NCBI GenBank assembly: GCA_964614375.1 | Contig: CAZTLI010000089.1 | Location: 1-14,528, forward strand | Source of the DNA: CAZTLI01 sp964614375 | Lineage (GTDB): Bacteria; Chloroflexota; Anaerolineae; Aggregatilineales; Phototrophicaceae | Length of the DNA stretch: 14,528 nt | Direction of reading: 5' to 3' | Shown: positions 1-8,100 of the stretch, piece after piece | Layout of the letters: each line of letters starts with the position of its first letter | Numbering within the stretch: position 1 is the first letter of the stretch | Program-made: the position numbers and the translations under genes | Notes under the pieces: generated by a model | Database searches by the model: none | Told to the model about the DNA's origin: nothing | What the model saw: only the letters and a program-made list of their open reading frames with translations

Positions 1-152
1 CGCGCAACCCGATTCGGCATCAATCCACCGAGGGCAACGGCCCCCAATGCCGCACCACCTAATTTTAGGAAATTCCGTCGGCTAGAGGCAGCCGGACGCC
101 CCTCTTTTTGAATCCGTTCGCGGACGACTCGTGCAACGTGTGGTGAGCACAT
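1..152 (-). CDS. Tat-exported protein, N-terminal fragment
   Basis: This reading frame is open to the left edge, so only about 50 residues are visible. The start at 152 is supported by an AGGGAG ribosome-binding site about 7 nt upstream on the minus strand. Residues 24-30 read SRRNFLK, a typical twin-arginine motif. A hydrophobic Gly/Ala/Leu stretch follows (about residues 31-45), so the product is probably folded in the cytoplasm and exported by the Tat pathway. The mature domain lies outside the window, so the function cannot be read. The N-terminus (Met-Cys-x-Pro, a basic helix, then the RR motif) reminds me of Tat-exported cyclase-family hydrolases, but this is recollection only. The gene is divergent from the LCP gene. 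Confidence 0.75.
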   Translation of the reverse strand, partial: MCSPHVARVVRERIQKEGRPAASSRRNFLKLGGAALGAVALGGLMPNRVA

Positions 153-445
153 ACTCAATCTCCCTGTCACTAGAATTGGATATACAATTTTTGGGCATGA
201 TGCAGGATTTGATGTGGACATCAAGCATAACATATCGCCTAAAGACAAGCCAAAAAGTGAACGACTCACCGATTGCACCTATCACATAAATCCAGTCAGC
301 CAGCACATTCGTAATATAGTGCAAAGACTTGTAAACAGTGCGTAGGGCAACAGTTGTTTTCAGAGCACAGAAGTCAGACAATAGTCAGGCAATCCCAATA
401 ATTTTATGCTAGGCTGTAAACAAAGCATCATCCACATTAACACAC
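153..445. other. Divergent intergenic region, Tat gene / LCP gene
   Basis: This non-coding gap of about 290 bp separates two divergent genes. It holds a perfect inverted repeat at 209-224 (listed separately). A weak sigma70-like pair faces the LCP gene: TAGTCA at 382-387, a 17-bp spacer, then TATGCT at 405-410. Each hexamer matches the consensus at only 4 of 6 positions. An open frame on the minus strand across this region has no ribosome-binding site and no recognisable domain, and I do not regard it as a gene. Confidence 0.4.
209..224. repeat. Perfect inverted repeat TTGATG-N4-CATCAA
   Basis: Two 6-bp arms, TTGATG and CATCAA, flank a 4-bp spacer (TGGA). The repeat lies 57-72 bp upstream of the Tat-gene start at 152, a usual place for an operator. 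No T-run follows on either strand, so it is not an intrinsic terminator. The binding protein is unknown. Confidence 0.4.
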
Positions 446-1399
446 ATGGATACAGGTCAATACATCATGTTACGGAAAGCGATTTTCATCTGGATTTTAC
501 TGGTCGTGCTCATCAGTCCCACCATCGCGACCACAAGCGCACAGGATACCCCGCCGGGACGCCCACAATGGGATGGCTCAACGCGATTCACCGTCCTCGT
601 ACTCGGCATAGACCGTCGCCCCGGTGGGCAGCACGGTTTGCGCTATTTGAGCGATGTCATCATGGTCGTGAGTATCAATCCGCATACGAACGAAGTCGGG
701 ATTTTGCGTCTACCCCGTGATTTGCATCTACCGCGTGAAGGTTCGGGCGATTTAGAGCGCGTCAACACATTGCTCGGCACAGGCGAGGATATTCAAGAGG
801 GTTATGGCCCCTATCTGGTGATGGATACGATTCAATACAATCTCGGCATCTATATCGACGCCTTCATCCTGTTCGACTTTGACGCCTTCATCACCATTGT
901 CGATACGATAGGCGGCATTGAGATTGACGTTCCCTATACGATTCGCGACGATGAATTCCCCGATATGGATTTTGGCTTCGACCCCCTGTTCCTATCCGCG
1001 GGACGGCATGTGCTCGATGGTTATGATGCGCTGCGCTATGTTCGCACCCGGCACAGCGACAACGATTTTTATCGGGGCGAACGGCAAATGCAGGTCGTCA
1101 TGGCAATTCGTGACCGCATTATCAATGGCGGGGCTGTTCCCCGTTTACTAACACAAGCGCCCACGCTGATCGAAGAGTTGGATGGGCATGTCGTCACCGA
1201 TTTGACATTGCAAGAAATACTGTTCATCGCCCAATACTTGATCGACATCCCGCTGGAAAGCATCCACACAGGTGGCGTCGATAACGAATACATCATCGAC
1301 TATCGCATTCCCGGCGGCCCGCGCGTCTATATCCCGGATCGTGAACGCATCACCGAATTAATGGTCAGCGTCTTTGGCGAACGCTACTGGGAGCCGTAG
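446..1399 (+). CDS. LytR-CpsA-Psr (LCP) family protein
   Basis: LCP enzymes transfer lipid-linked glycopolymers (wall teichoic acid-like or capsular) onto peptidoglycan outside the membrane. The frame codes for 317 residues. A signal peptide is clear: basic residues R10-K11, a hydrophobic core at about 12-28, and a likely cleavage after TTSA (residue 32). The LCP domain follows at about residues 47-220. It shows the strand VLVLGIDRR (50-58), the Asp of LSD at 70, RLPRD (88-92) and the Arg-rich signature with R200, R202, D207, R210 and R213 that binds polyprenyl pyrophosphate in this family. Family members usually keep an N-terminal membrane anchor; here cleavage looks possible. An in-frame ATG at 467 gives a tidier signal peptide and may be the true start; neither start has a strong ribosome-binding site. 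The gene ends before its own terminator and appears monocistronic. Confidence 0.9.
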   Translation: MDTGQYIMLRKAIFIWILLVVLISPTIATTSAQDTPPGRPQWDGSTRFTVLVLGIDRRPGGQHGLRYLSDVIMVVSINPHTNEVGILRLPRDLHLPREGSGDLERVNTLLGTGEDIQEGYGPYLVMDTIQYNLGIYIDAFILFDFDAFITIVDTIGGIEIDVPYTIRDDEFPDMDFGFDPLFLSAGRHVLDGYDALRYVRTRHSDNDFYRGERQMQVVMAIRDRIINGGAVPRLLTQAPTLIEELDGHVVTDLTLQEILFIAQYLIDIPLESIHTGGVDNEYIIDYRIPGGPRVYIPDRERITELMVSVFGERYWEP

Positions 1400-1425
1400 T
1401 TACCTGCAATCACCGTAGTATTGCC

Positions 1426-1460
1426 CTGCCGGAGCAGCTTTATGTCCGGCAGTTTTTTAT
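1426..1460 (+). terminator. Intrinsic terminator of the LCP gene
   Basis: An 8-bp perfect stem, CTGCCGGA (1426-1433) pairing with TCCGGCAG (1445-1452), encloses an 11-nt loop and is followed at once by TTTTTT (1453-1458). It lies 26 bp past the LCP stop codon, on the same strand. Confidence 0.88.
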
Positions 1461-1472
1461 TCCTGTACCGAA

Positions 1473-1489
1473 CCCCCAATATTTGGGGG
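1473..1489. repeat. Palindrome CCCCCAA-TAT-TTGGGGG
   Basis: A perfect inverted repeat has 7-bp arms and a 3-bp centre. It lies between the LCP terminator and the first recognisable codon of the ABC ATPase relic. There is no T-run after it. It could be a binding site, or mark the edge of a past rearrangement that removed the 5' part of the ATPase gene. Confidence 0.5.
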
Positions 1490-1500
1490 GCTAGAAACAC

Positions 1501-1848
1501 TTCTACAACCTGCCCAGCGAATTGGGTCTCTACACGCACCTCAATGGTTGGGAAACGGTGCGTTATCTGGGCGGATTGCGTGGTGGTGTGGATGAAGGCT
1601 GTGTGGGTGAACTGGCGGAACGCTTCGATTTGGATCTGACGCGCAAGGTCAAGGCCTATTCATCCGGCATGAAACGCAAATTGGGTTTGATACAGGCATT
1701 GATGCACAAACCCGAACTATTGATTCTGGACGAACCCACCAACGGTCTCGACCCGCTGGTACAGCAATCTTTCTACAAGCTGATGCAGGAAGTCCGCGAC
1801 GAAAGGCGCACAGTGTTCATGTTCCAACGACGCGATTTGACCGTATAG
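1501..1848 (+). pseudogene. ABC transporter ATPase relic, truncated at both ends
   Basis: From 1501 the frame reads FYNLPSELGLYTHLNG and continues as a typical ABC-2/drug-export-type ATP-binding subunit. The signature SSGMKRKL and the Walker B segment LLILDEPTNGLD are intact. The 5' third, with Walker A and the Q-loop region, is absent; an in-frame stop (TAG at 1492) lies just upstream and no ATG start exists. Homology also fails after RTVFM (about 1824), where the switch His and its helix should follow, and the frame stops after eight unrelated residues. The +1 frame there reads FDRIVRQV, faintly like the next ATPase segment (a DRV-type sequence), so a small deletion or frameshift is likely. 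Without Walker A it cannot bind ATP in the normal way. No permease gene is adjacent. I am confident it is a relic. Confidence 0.8.
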
Positions 1849-1935
1849 TGCGGCAGGTGTAAATTTCGGCATAAACGAGTTTCGCCGGGTATAGTAAGAT
1901 GGACACGTTGATGTTGTAGCTGCAAAGGCAAGCGT

Positions 1936-2940
1936 ATGAAACTGCTGATACTGGGCGGAACATCGTTCGTGGGGCGTAATCTAGTTGAGACGGCGCTGGC
2001 ACACGGGCACGACGTGACACTGTTCAATCGCGGCAAGACCGACCCCGGCCTATTTTCAAATGTGACAGAACTGCATGGCGATAGAGACAGTGATTTATCC
2101 GCCCTACACGGTGGGCAATGGGACGTGGTGATTGATACGTCTGGTTATATCCCGCGTGTGGTGCGTAAATCTGCCGAAGTGCTGGCAGATGCTGTTGAAC
2201 ACTACATCTTAATTTCCAGCATCTCGGTTTATGCCGAATTTCCTGTTGGCGGTGATGAATCGACGCCTCTAGCCACGATGGATGAAGACTCGGAAGATCT
2301 CAGCCAATATTATGGCCCGTTGAAAGTGGGCTGTGAACAGGTGCTTAACGACGTTTTACCGGGACGGGTGCTGATTGCGCGTCCGGGCATGATTGTCGGG
2401 CCATATGACAATATCAACCGCTTTCCCTACTGGGTGCGACGAATTGGCGAAGGCGGCGATGTGCTCGCGCCGGGTCGTCAGGACGCGCCCATTCAAATTA
2501 TTGACGCGCGCGACATTGCACAATGGCTGCTGCTGCAAGCCGAAAAGCGCACAACAGGCATTGTTGACCTGACAGGTGACACCATGCAGTTCGGCGACTT
2601 CGTGAATGGCATCAAATCGGCATTGGATAGTGACGCCAATTTTGTGTGGGTAGATGATGATTTTCTTGTTGAACAGGGTGTGCCGCCTGTGGATGCCGTG
2701 CCGTACTGGATTCCGCCCCAGTTCGATGGCCTTTTCATGCGGAATATTGCACGCGCGAAAGCAACCGGTTTGCAACTGCGCCCATTGGCAGAGACCGCAC
2801 GCGCTACATGGGATTGGTTGCAGACGGCAAAACGCCAACCCGGTGAGCCGACGCCTGCCCTACCGATCAGGTTACAGCGCGGTATTCCACGAGACCGTGA
2901 ACAGGAACTACTCACTGCATGGCGAAATAACGGGACATAA
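1936..2940 (+). CDS. NAD-dependent epimerase/dehydratase-like SDR protein
   Basis: This is a 334-residue extended/atypical short-chain dehydrogenase-reductase. The N-terminus LLILGGTSFVGRNLV gives the Rossmann dinucleotide loop (G7, G8 and G13), followed by the acidic and basic strand-2 region FNRGKT. The segment DVVIDTSGY and the strand LISSISVY are typical of epimerases, and Y126-x3-K130 (YGPLK) is the catalytic pair. The C-terminus with RPLAET and GIPRDREQELL is complete. Family members act on nucleotide sugars or similar compounds; the substrate cannot be told from sequence. The ATG at 1936 has an AAAGG element about 8 nt upstream. A possible -10 (TATAGT) lies about 50 bp upstream of the start. 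It is convergent with the minus-strand aldo/keto reductase. Confidence 0.85.
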   Translation: MKLLILGGTSFVGRNLVETALAHGHDVTLFNRGKTDPGLFSNVTELHGDRDSDLSALHGGQWDVVIDTSGYIPRVVRKSAEVLADAVEHYILISSISVYAEFPVGGDESTPLATMDEDSEDLSQYYGPLKVGCEQVLNDVLPGRVLIARPGMIVGPYDNINRFPYWVRRIGEGGDVLAPGRQDAPIQIIDARDIAQWLLLQAEKRTTGIVDLTGDTMQFGDFVNGIKSALDSDANFVWVDDDFLVEQGVPPVDAVPYWIPPQFDGLFMRNIARAKATGLQLRPLAETARATWDWLQTAKRQPGEPTPALPIRLQRGIPRDREQELLTAWRNNGT

Positions 2941-2968
2941 AAAAGGGTACGGGGACGTGCCGTACCCT
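2938..2968 (-). terminator. Intrinsic terminator of the minus-strand aldo/keto reductase
   Basis: GGGTACGG (2945-2952) pairs perfectly with CCGTACCC (2960-2967) around a 7-nt loop. The A-run at 2939-2944 becomes a T-run on the minus strand, directly after the stem, so it terminates the minus-strand gene ending at 2985. The T-run overlaps the stop codon of the convergent SDR gene. On the plus strand the hairpin lacks a T-run, so it is at best a weak stop for the SDR transcript. Confidence 0.85.
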
Positions 2969-2984
2969 CGTGTCAAGGAGAACC

Positions 2985-4010
2985 TCATACCCGGTGGTTG
3001 TCTACTCTATCGAAGGTCGCGCCGAAGATATAATGATTGCCGTCAAGGAATCCATGCGGGAAACCGAGTTCGATACTGGCGCGTTCGTCGAGGCGATTCC
3101 ACTGTTCGTCGGTCAATTCCCATTCCAGACAGGCGAGATTGTCTTTTAGCTGGTCGAGTTTGCGTGCGCCGAGGATGGGTATCATTTGCGCCTTTTTCTG
3201 CTGACGCACCCAGTTAATCGCGACCTGTGCAGGCGACTTGCCAACCTCTTCCGCGATTTTCACGACTTCTTTGACAACGTTGACTGACTTCTCGCCCAGT
3301 TTCAACCTCTCCTGATTGACGCGCGTGGGTTCATCGACTTTATCGAGGAATTTGCCGGTCAGAATGCCCGCTTCCAGCAAACCCCACGGCAGCACCGCCA
3401 TATCCCAGTGTTTTGCCATTGGAATCAGGTCACGTTCAATCGCGCGATCCAGCAGCGAATACGGCACTTGCAGACCGATGAAGCGCGACCAGCCCATCAG
3501 TTCGGCGCGGGTATTGGCCTCAGCGACGATATAGGCGGGCGAATCGGAAATGGCAATGTAATTGACTTTGCCCGCACGCACCAGATCATCTAGGCCGCGC
3601 ATGACCTCTTCAACAGGGGTCATATAGTCCCACATATGCAAATAGAGGATGTCGAGATAATCGGTTTGCAGGCGCTTCAGACTGCGTTCGACGGATTGGC
3701 GCATATTCTTGCGACTGTTGCCACCGCTGTTGGGGTTGGTCGAATCGGGTTGGGTGAGCGTGTATTTGGTCGCCACCACCCAGTAATCCCGATCAGCCTT
3801 GAGTATGTCGCCGAGAAATTCTTCACTCGTGCCGTCGGTATAGTTGACGGATGTATCTATGAAATTGCCGCCCATTTCGGCGAACAGGTCAACCTGCTGC
3901 TGACTCACCTCTTTGGATGCGCCCCAGCCCCATGTTTCGCCAAAGGTCATTGTGCCCAGACTTAACTCAGATACCCGTAAGCCACTTTTGCCCAGTAATT
4001 GATAACGCAT
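2985..4010 (-). CDS. Aldo/keto reductase
   Basis: A 341-residue NADP(H)-dependent oxidoreductase of the AKR superfamily (TIM barrel). The N-terminus YQLLGKSGLRVSELSLGTMTFG is diagnostic. The catalytic tetrad is visible as D52 and Y57 (FIDTSVNYTDG), K82 (VVATKY) and H125 (LYLHMWD). The C-terminal cofactor region PILGARKLDQLKDNL is present. The frame stays open far upstream (to 4241), but that extension has no AKR sequence. The start at 4010 is set by an AAAGAGG Shine-Dalgarno exactly 6 nt before the ATG. The substrate is not predictable; relatives reduce aldehydes, ketones and sugars. The gene is divergent from the metalloregulator and ends at its own terminator. Confidence 0.9.
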   Translation of the reverse strand: MRYQLLGKSGLRVSELSLGTMTFGETWGWGASKEVSQQQVDLFAEMGGNFIDTSVNYTDGTSEEFLGDILKADRDYWVVATKYTLTQPDSTNPNSGGNSRKNMRQSVERSLKRLQTDYLDILYLHMWDYMTPVEEVMRGLDDLVRAGKVNYIAISDSPAYIVAEANTRAELMGWSRFIGLQVPYSLLDRAIERDLIPMAKHWDMAVLPWGLLEAGILTGKFLDKVDEPTRVNQERLKLGEKSVNVVKEVVKIAEEVGKSPAQVAINWVRQQKKAQMIPILGARKLDQLKDNLACLEWELTDEQWNRLDERASIELGFPHGFLDGNHYIFGATFDRVDNHRV

Positions 4011-4016
4011 TCGCAT

Positions 4017-4023
4017 CCTCTTT
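4017..4023 (-). promoter_or_regulatory. Ribosome-binding site fixing the reductase start
   Basis: AAAGAGG on the minus strand lies 6 nt before the ATG at 4010. It overlaps no spacing for the ATG at 4016, so 4010 is the better start and the long upstream open frame is not translated as part of the enzyme. Confidence 0.75.
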
Positions 4024-4127
4024 CCATATAAACACATTTTGTTCAGACACATTAAAAACGCATTTACCGCGCATAAATTATGACTCATGGTGTTCGCCTC
4101 AGCATCGGGAAAATGGGTAGCATCTCC

Positions 4128-4143
4128 CTGTACGAAAGTACAG
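4128..4143. repeat. Perfect inverted repeat CTGTAC-GAAA-GTACAG
   Basis: 6-bp arms flank GAAA. As RNA on the plus strand this would be a GNRA-capped hairpin, but no plus-strand gene would carry it as a leader within 300 bp. As DNA it has the size of a dimeric-repressor operator and lies about 120 bp upstream of the minus-strand reductase start. Confidence 0.45.
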
Positions 4144-4341
4144 AAGCACAACGCAGGCGAAAATGCTTTATGTTTTATGGCGTGTCTTTCACAATCCCGG
4201 CGTGTGCAGAACCGCCTGATCAGCCGGGAGAACAGGCGCATGGTGGATAATATGACTCCGATAAGCAGATAAAACAGCCTGGCTTAGGTACAGATTCGCC
4301 TGATAAACAGGCAGAAACGGTGCAAGATTTCGTAATTTATT

Positions 4342-4359
4342 GCAGTTTACACAAACTGC
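4342..4359. promoter_or_regulatory. Candidate operator upstream of the metalloregulator
   Basis: GCAGTTT and AAACTGC form a perfect 18-bp inverted repeat with a 4-bp spacer, about 100 bp upstream of the regulator's ATG. It contains TTTACA (4346-4351), a 5/6 match to the -35 hexamer, with TGAAAT 16 bp further on as a weak -10. DtxR-family proteins bind palindromes and often repress their own genes, so this is the best candidate operator here. It does not match the classical DtxR/IdeR consensus. Confidence 0.4.
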
Positions 4360-4417
4360 CAAACATCTGAAATTCACCCCGTTTTATACACCTGACTGCG
4401 CGCGAAGCGGCGGTTTG

Positions 4418-4426
4418 TGTTATCAT
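4418..4426 (+). promoter_or_regulatory. Candidate extended -10 promoter of the metalloregulator
   Basis: TGTTATCAT fits the extended -10 pattern TGn-TATAAT with one mismatch. Transcription would begin near 4433 and give a leader of about 25 nt, a normal length. No good -35 is present, which is common for extended -10 promoters. Confidence 0.35.
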
Positions 4427-4457
4427 CCATTTGGGGAATATGAATGAGAGGAATTCG

Positions 4458-5141
4458 ATGCCCAAACAATTCGAGGCTGGTCAGTCCCAGTCTGTCGATG
4501 ACTTCCTCAAAGCGGTCTACAGCTTACAGCAAACGATGGATCGGGTCTCGACCAATGCCCTTGCCGAAGCCCTGAATGTGAAAGCGCCATCGGTGACTGA
4601 TATGGCGCGCCGGATGGTCGAAGCGGGACTGGTCGATTATCAAAAACGTCAGGGTGTCCTGCTCACCGATACCGGCGAAGAAATTGCCCTCAAAATCTTG
4701 CGCCGTCATCGTTTGATTGAATTATATCTGATGGAAGAACTCGGCTATGCCCTGCAAGAGGTACATGAAGAAGCGGAACATCTGGAACATGCCGTATCTG
4801 ACCGATTTATTGAAGCGATTGCCATGAAGCTCGGCAATCCGACGATTGACCCGCATGGCGACCCGATTCCTTCCGAGGATGGGGTTATTGCGCCGCGTGA
4901 CTTAGTACCGCTGACCAGTCTATCGCTGCGAAGTCCGGCACGGGTGCGGCGCTTTAAATCGGGCAATGCCGATATGCTGCAACACATCCTTGATAGAGGC
5001 TTTAAATTGAATTTGCCCGTGTCGGTGACCGCCCGTGACCCCTTCGATGGCCCGCTGACTGTCGAAATCGACGGCGATACCTGCACGATTGGCTATAGCG
5101 TCGCGGCAGCAATTTTGGTGGAAGTGATGCCGCAGGATTAG
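4458..5141 (+). CDS. DtxR/MntR-family metal-dependent transcriptional regulator
   Basis: A 227-residue, three-domain metalloregulator: winged helix (about 10-75), dimerisation and metal-binding domain (about 76-145), and C-terminal FeoA/SH3-like domain (about 155-225). With bound metal these proteins repress metal-uptake genes. The metal-binding helix reads VHEEAEHLEH: H103, E107, E110 and H111. E107 sits where DtxR has its Cys102, which is the manganese-sensor (MntR) pattern. D15 matches MntR Asp8, but K18 replaces the Glu11 ligand; H84 and E88 match ancillary-site ligands. The start at 4458 follows GAGAGG with 6-nt spacing; upstream in-frame TTG and ATG codons lack one. No metal transporter is adjacent, so its targets are unknown. 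The hydrolase gene starts 35 bp downstream and may be co-transcribed. Confidence 0.88.
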   Translation: MPKQFEAGQSQSVDDFLKAVYSLQQTMDRVSTNALAEALNVKAPSVTDMARRMVEAGLVDYQKRQGVLLTDTGEEIALKILRRHRLIELYLMEELGYALQEVHEEAEHLEHAVSDRFIEAIAMKLGNPTIDPHGDPIPSEDGVIAPRDLVPLTSLSLRSPARVRRFKSGNADMLQHILDRGFKLNLPVSVTARDPFDGPLTVEIDGDTCTIGYSVAAAILVEVMPQD

Positions 5142-5176
5142 ATTGATTGATTTTCTTGTACACATGAGGTTGTCCT

Positions 5177-8100
5177 ATGGATACATTCGGTGTTGTCAAT
5201 ACCCGCCTGTTGAACCTCCGCAGCGCGCCCTCTGTCTCAGCCGATATTGTCGGCAAACTGCGCGAAGGCACCATTGTTGAGATTGTCCGGCAGATAGACG
5301 AAGATTGGGTGGAAATCCGCACTGTAGGTGGCGAAGGCTATGTCGCGCTGGACTTCCTCACATTACAAGATACCGACCCCGAAACACCCGAAGACAGCGG
5401 TGTCGAACGGGTTGAGGTGACGACCAGCAGCTTACGGGTGCGGTCTGGCCCCGGCAGCCAATACAATATCATCGGCAAAGTTGAACAGGGGACGGTGCTG
5501 GAACTGCTGGCGACACAGGGCGATTGGATGAAGGTGCGATTTGGCGGTCAAGAGGGATACATCGCCAGTCAATACACCCGTCCCACGGTTGAACAGCCCT
5601 CGATTGTGGGTTATTTGATTGAGCGCACCGAACTGCTCGAAGCCCAACTCGTGCCCGAATATCAAATTCCAGAGGAAGACCTGATTGGACGTGAAGGGGT
5701 CGCCGCGCGCGTGTGGAATACTTATGGCGGACTGCTGCAAGAGTTGGCGGATTTACTCGTCATTCCGGTGAGCAGCATGGTGGCCGTTATCGCCGCTGAG
5801 AGCAGTGGTAAAGCCTTTGGTGAAGATGGACGGTTAATTGTCCGTTTTGAAAATCACCTGTTTTATCGCTTCTGGGGCAAAGATAACGAGGCAATATTCA
5901 ACCGTCATTTCGCATTTGATCGCAGCGCCGCCGCGAATGAATGGAAAGGTCATCAATTCCGTACCCATGGCGATGGTGAATTTCGCGGGTTTCATGGCAA
6001 CCAATCACGCGAATGGGATGTCCTCACGTTCGCCCGCGCGCTGGATGACAGCGCCGCTCTGAAAAGTATCAGCATGGGCGCGCCACAGATTATGGGCTTC
6101 AACTACAAGAGTCTTGGCTATGAGAGCGTGCAAGAGATGTTCGAGCGTTTCTCGTTGAGCGCTCATGCCCAGGTGCTTTCGCTGTTTGATTTTGTCAAAG
6201 GCACCGCAGCGACCTCGCGCGCGATTGAAGCCCTGCAAACAGGCGATTATCTGACCTTTGCCAGCATTTACAACGGCCCCGCCAACGCCCAGACCTATCG
6301 CAGCATCATCCAGAATTATGTCAGCATTTACAACAAGTTGATGAAAACGGCAGTCCGCACACCCATCACCGTTTTGCCGCGCGGCCCGGTTGAGGAAGTG
6401 GCAGGCGATGGCTTACAACCTGTGACGGAAGCTGCGAAGGAAGCGACTGCTGACCTCTACGCCGTCGTCAAGGAGGATGGTCTCCGTATTCGCAGCGCAC
6501 CGAATACTGCCGCGCCGATTCTGGGCAATCTGAAAGAGGATGATGTGGTCGCGGTCATTGAAGGCCGTGAAGATGCGTTGATTAAAATGGCGCAACCGCC
6601 GAGTGTCGGGCAGTTCGTCCACATACACACAGAGGATGGCATTACGGGCTACGTCGCTGCGTGGTTTATCCGCGCACAGGACGACGATACCGAGTTGCCG
6701 CCTGTAGACACGTCGCTGGAAGAAACAGACGGCACAGAGACGCCAACTGACATAGACGAAGCACCAACAGGGAAGAGCTTAGAGCCACTGGTCGTCGTTG
6801 CGACGGTCTCGAACTTGCGCGTTCGCAGTGAAGCGGGGACAGATAGTGAAATTATTGATAAACTCAAACGCGAAGAACCAGTGCTGGTGCTGGAATGGCG
6901 CGAAGATGCCATCGCTAAAATGCGCTTGCCCGCCAGTGCCGGACAATTCATCAAAATACGCACAAGTCGGGGCATTGAAGGTTATATCGCGGCGTGGTTC
7001 GTTGAATCCCAAACGCCCATTATAGAACCCCCATCCCCGCCCGTCTCGCCGCCCCCGCCGCCCCCTGTCGTACCGCCTGTTTCACCGCCGCCCGTCGATG
7101 ATGTCATTATTGAGATACCTCCGCCGCAGAGCAAGACCGTTGCCGTCTCCACGACATCGGGTTTGCGTATACGCAGTGCGGCGAATACCACTAGCTCGAT
7201 TGTCGGCAGTCTCAATCGCAACGAACCGGTGGAAATCCTTGAAGATGTCGCCGAAGCGGTTGACAAAATGAAGCAGCCCAGCAGCGCGCAGCAGTTCATT
7301 CACATTCGCACCGACAGCGGCAAAGAGGGCTATGTCGCCGCGTGGCTAATGGCGCCCTCGACACTGCTCACGAAAACGGGAATCGATGCCTATATTGATG
7401 GTCTGCCAGACCGCGTGCTGCCCGATGGCTATCATGCGCTGTGGAACATGCAGGCGCATCTCGGCCTGCCCGACCCGTTCGACAGCCTGCCCGTTGAAAT
7501 TCGCACCGAAAACGAACTGGTCAATATGCAGGTCAATGGCTTTGGCCCGAATACCTTCGCCTCACGTAATTGGCGGCAGTGGTACAGCCGTATTGGTGGA
7601 ATGCACAATGGTTATGACTTTATCGTCAAGACGGGCACACCCCTGCTGGCTGTCAGCGATGGTGTCGTTATCTACCACTGGATATTTATGGCGAACAAAC
7701 TCGAACGCACCATTGCGCTGTGGTGCTTCTTGCCAGAACGGTTCCGCGATTCGCAGGGACGGCGGATGATGAGCAATGTCCTCGTCGCTTATGGGCACAC
7801 AAGCGATAATCGCATCCGCAACAATCACGATGTGGTCAGCGCGGGCGATGTGATCGGTCTGAGTGGGACGCCTGCGGGGTCGAGCACGAATGACCATCTG
7901 CATTATGAAGTGCATTTGCTAACTGGCGATAACACTCTGCCCAATGCGCGTTATCCACGCAAACTGCTGCGCGAATATGACCGCGAACAACCGCTGGATA
8001 ACAACACACCCTGGAATGCGCTGCTGTTCTATACACCGCGTCTGATTAATTATCAACTGCATCAGGGCGATACCATCGGCTATCTGGGTCAACTGCCCGA

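Larger units (their letters stand above)
4011..4457. other. Palindrome-rich divergent intergenic region
   Basis: About 450 bp without a convincing gene lie between the aldo/keto reductase (minus) and the metalloregulator (plus). It contains CTGTAC-GAAA-GTACAG (4128-4143), GCAGTTT-ACAC-AAACTGC (4342-4359) and a small GCCTG-ATAAA-CAGGC hairpin (4298-4312). The hexamer CAGGCG or its complement CGCCTG occurs at 4154, 4213, 4233 and 4297. A distant pair TTCGCCT (4093-4099) and AGGCGAA (4155-4161) brackets the first palindrome. On the minus strand CATAAT (4082-4077) may be a -10 for the reductase. Short open frames in this area have no ribosome-binding site and no recognisable motif. Confidence 0.55.

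Noticed and set aside
82..381. 99-residue open frame on the minus strand in the first intergenic region
   Set aside because: It has no recognisable domain and overlaps, in another frame, the better-supported Tat-signal gene that starts at 152 with a good ribosome-binding site.
2356..2838. 160-residue open frame antisense to the SDR gene
   Set aside because: It lies wholly inside a gene with clear family motifs; the composition looks like a shadow and there is no ribosome-binding site.
4128..4143. LexA/SOS box reading of CTGTAC-GAAA-GTACAG
   Set aside because: The GTAC-N4-GTAC core resembles cyanobacterial LexA sites, but the flanking bases do not fit and the flanking genes are not SOS genes.
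4011..4241. N-terminal extension of the minus-strand reductase (76 extra residues)
   Set aside because: The extension has no AKR similarity, and AAAGAGG lies 6 nt before the ATG at 4010. It also covers the palindromic region.
7018..7100. Pro-rich stretch as a tandem repeat or CRISPR-like element
   Set aside because: It is a CCN-codon low-complexity linker inside the hydrolase gene, not an array.
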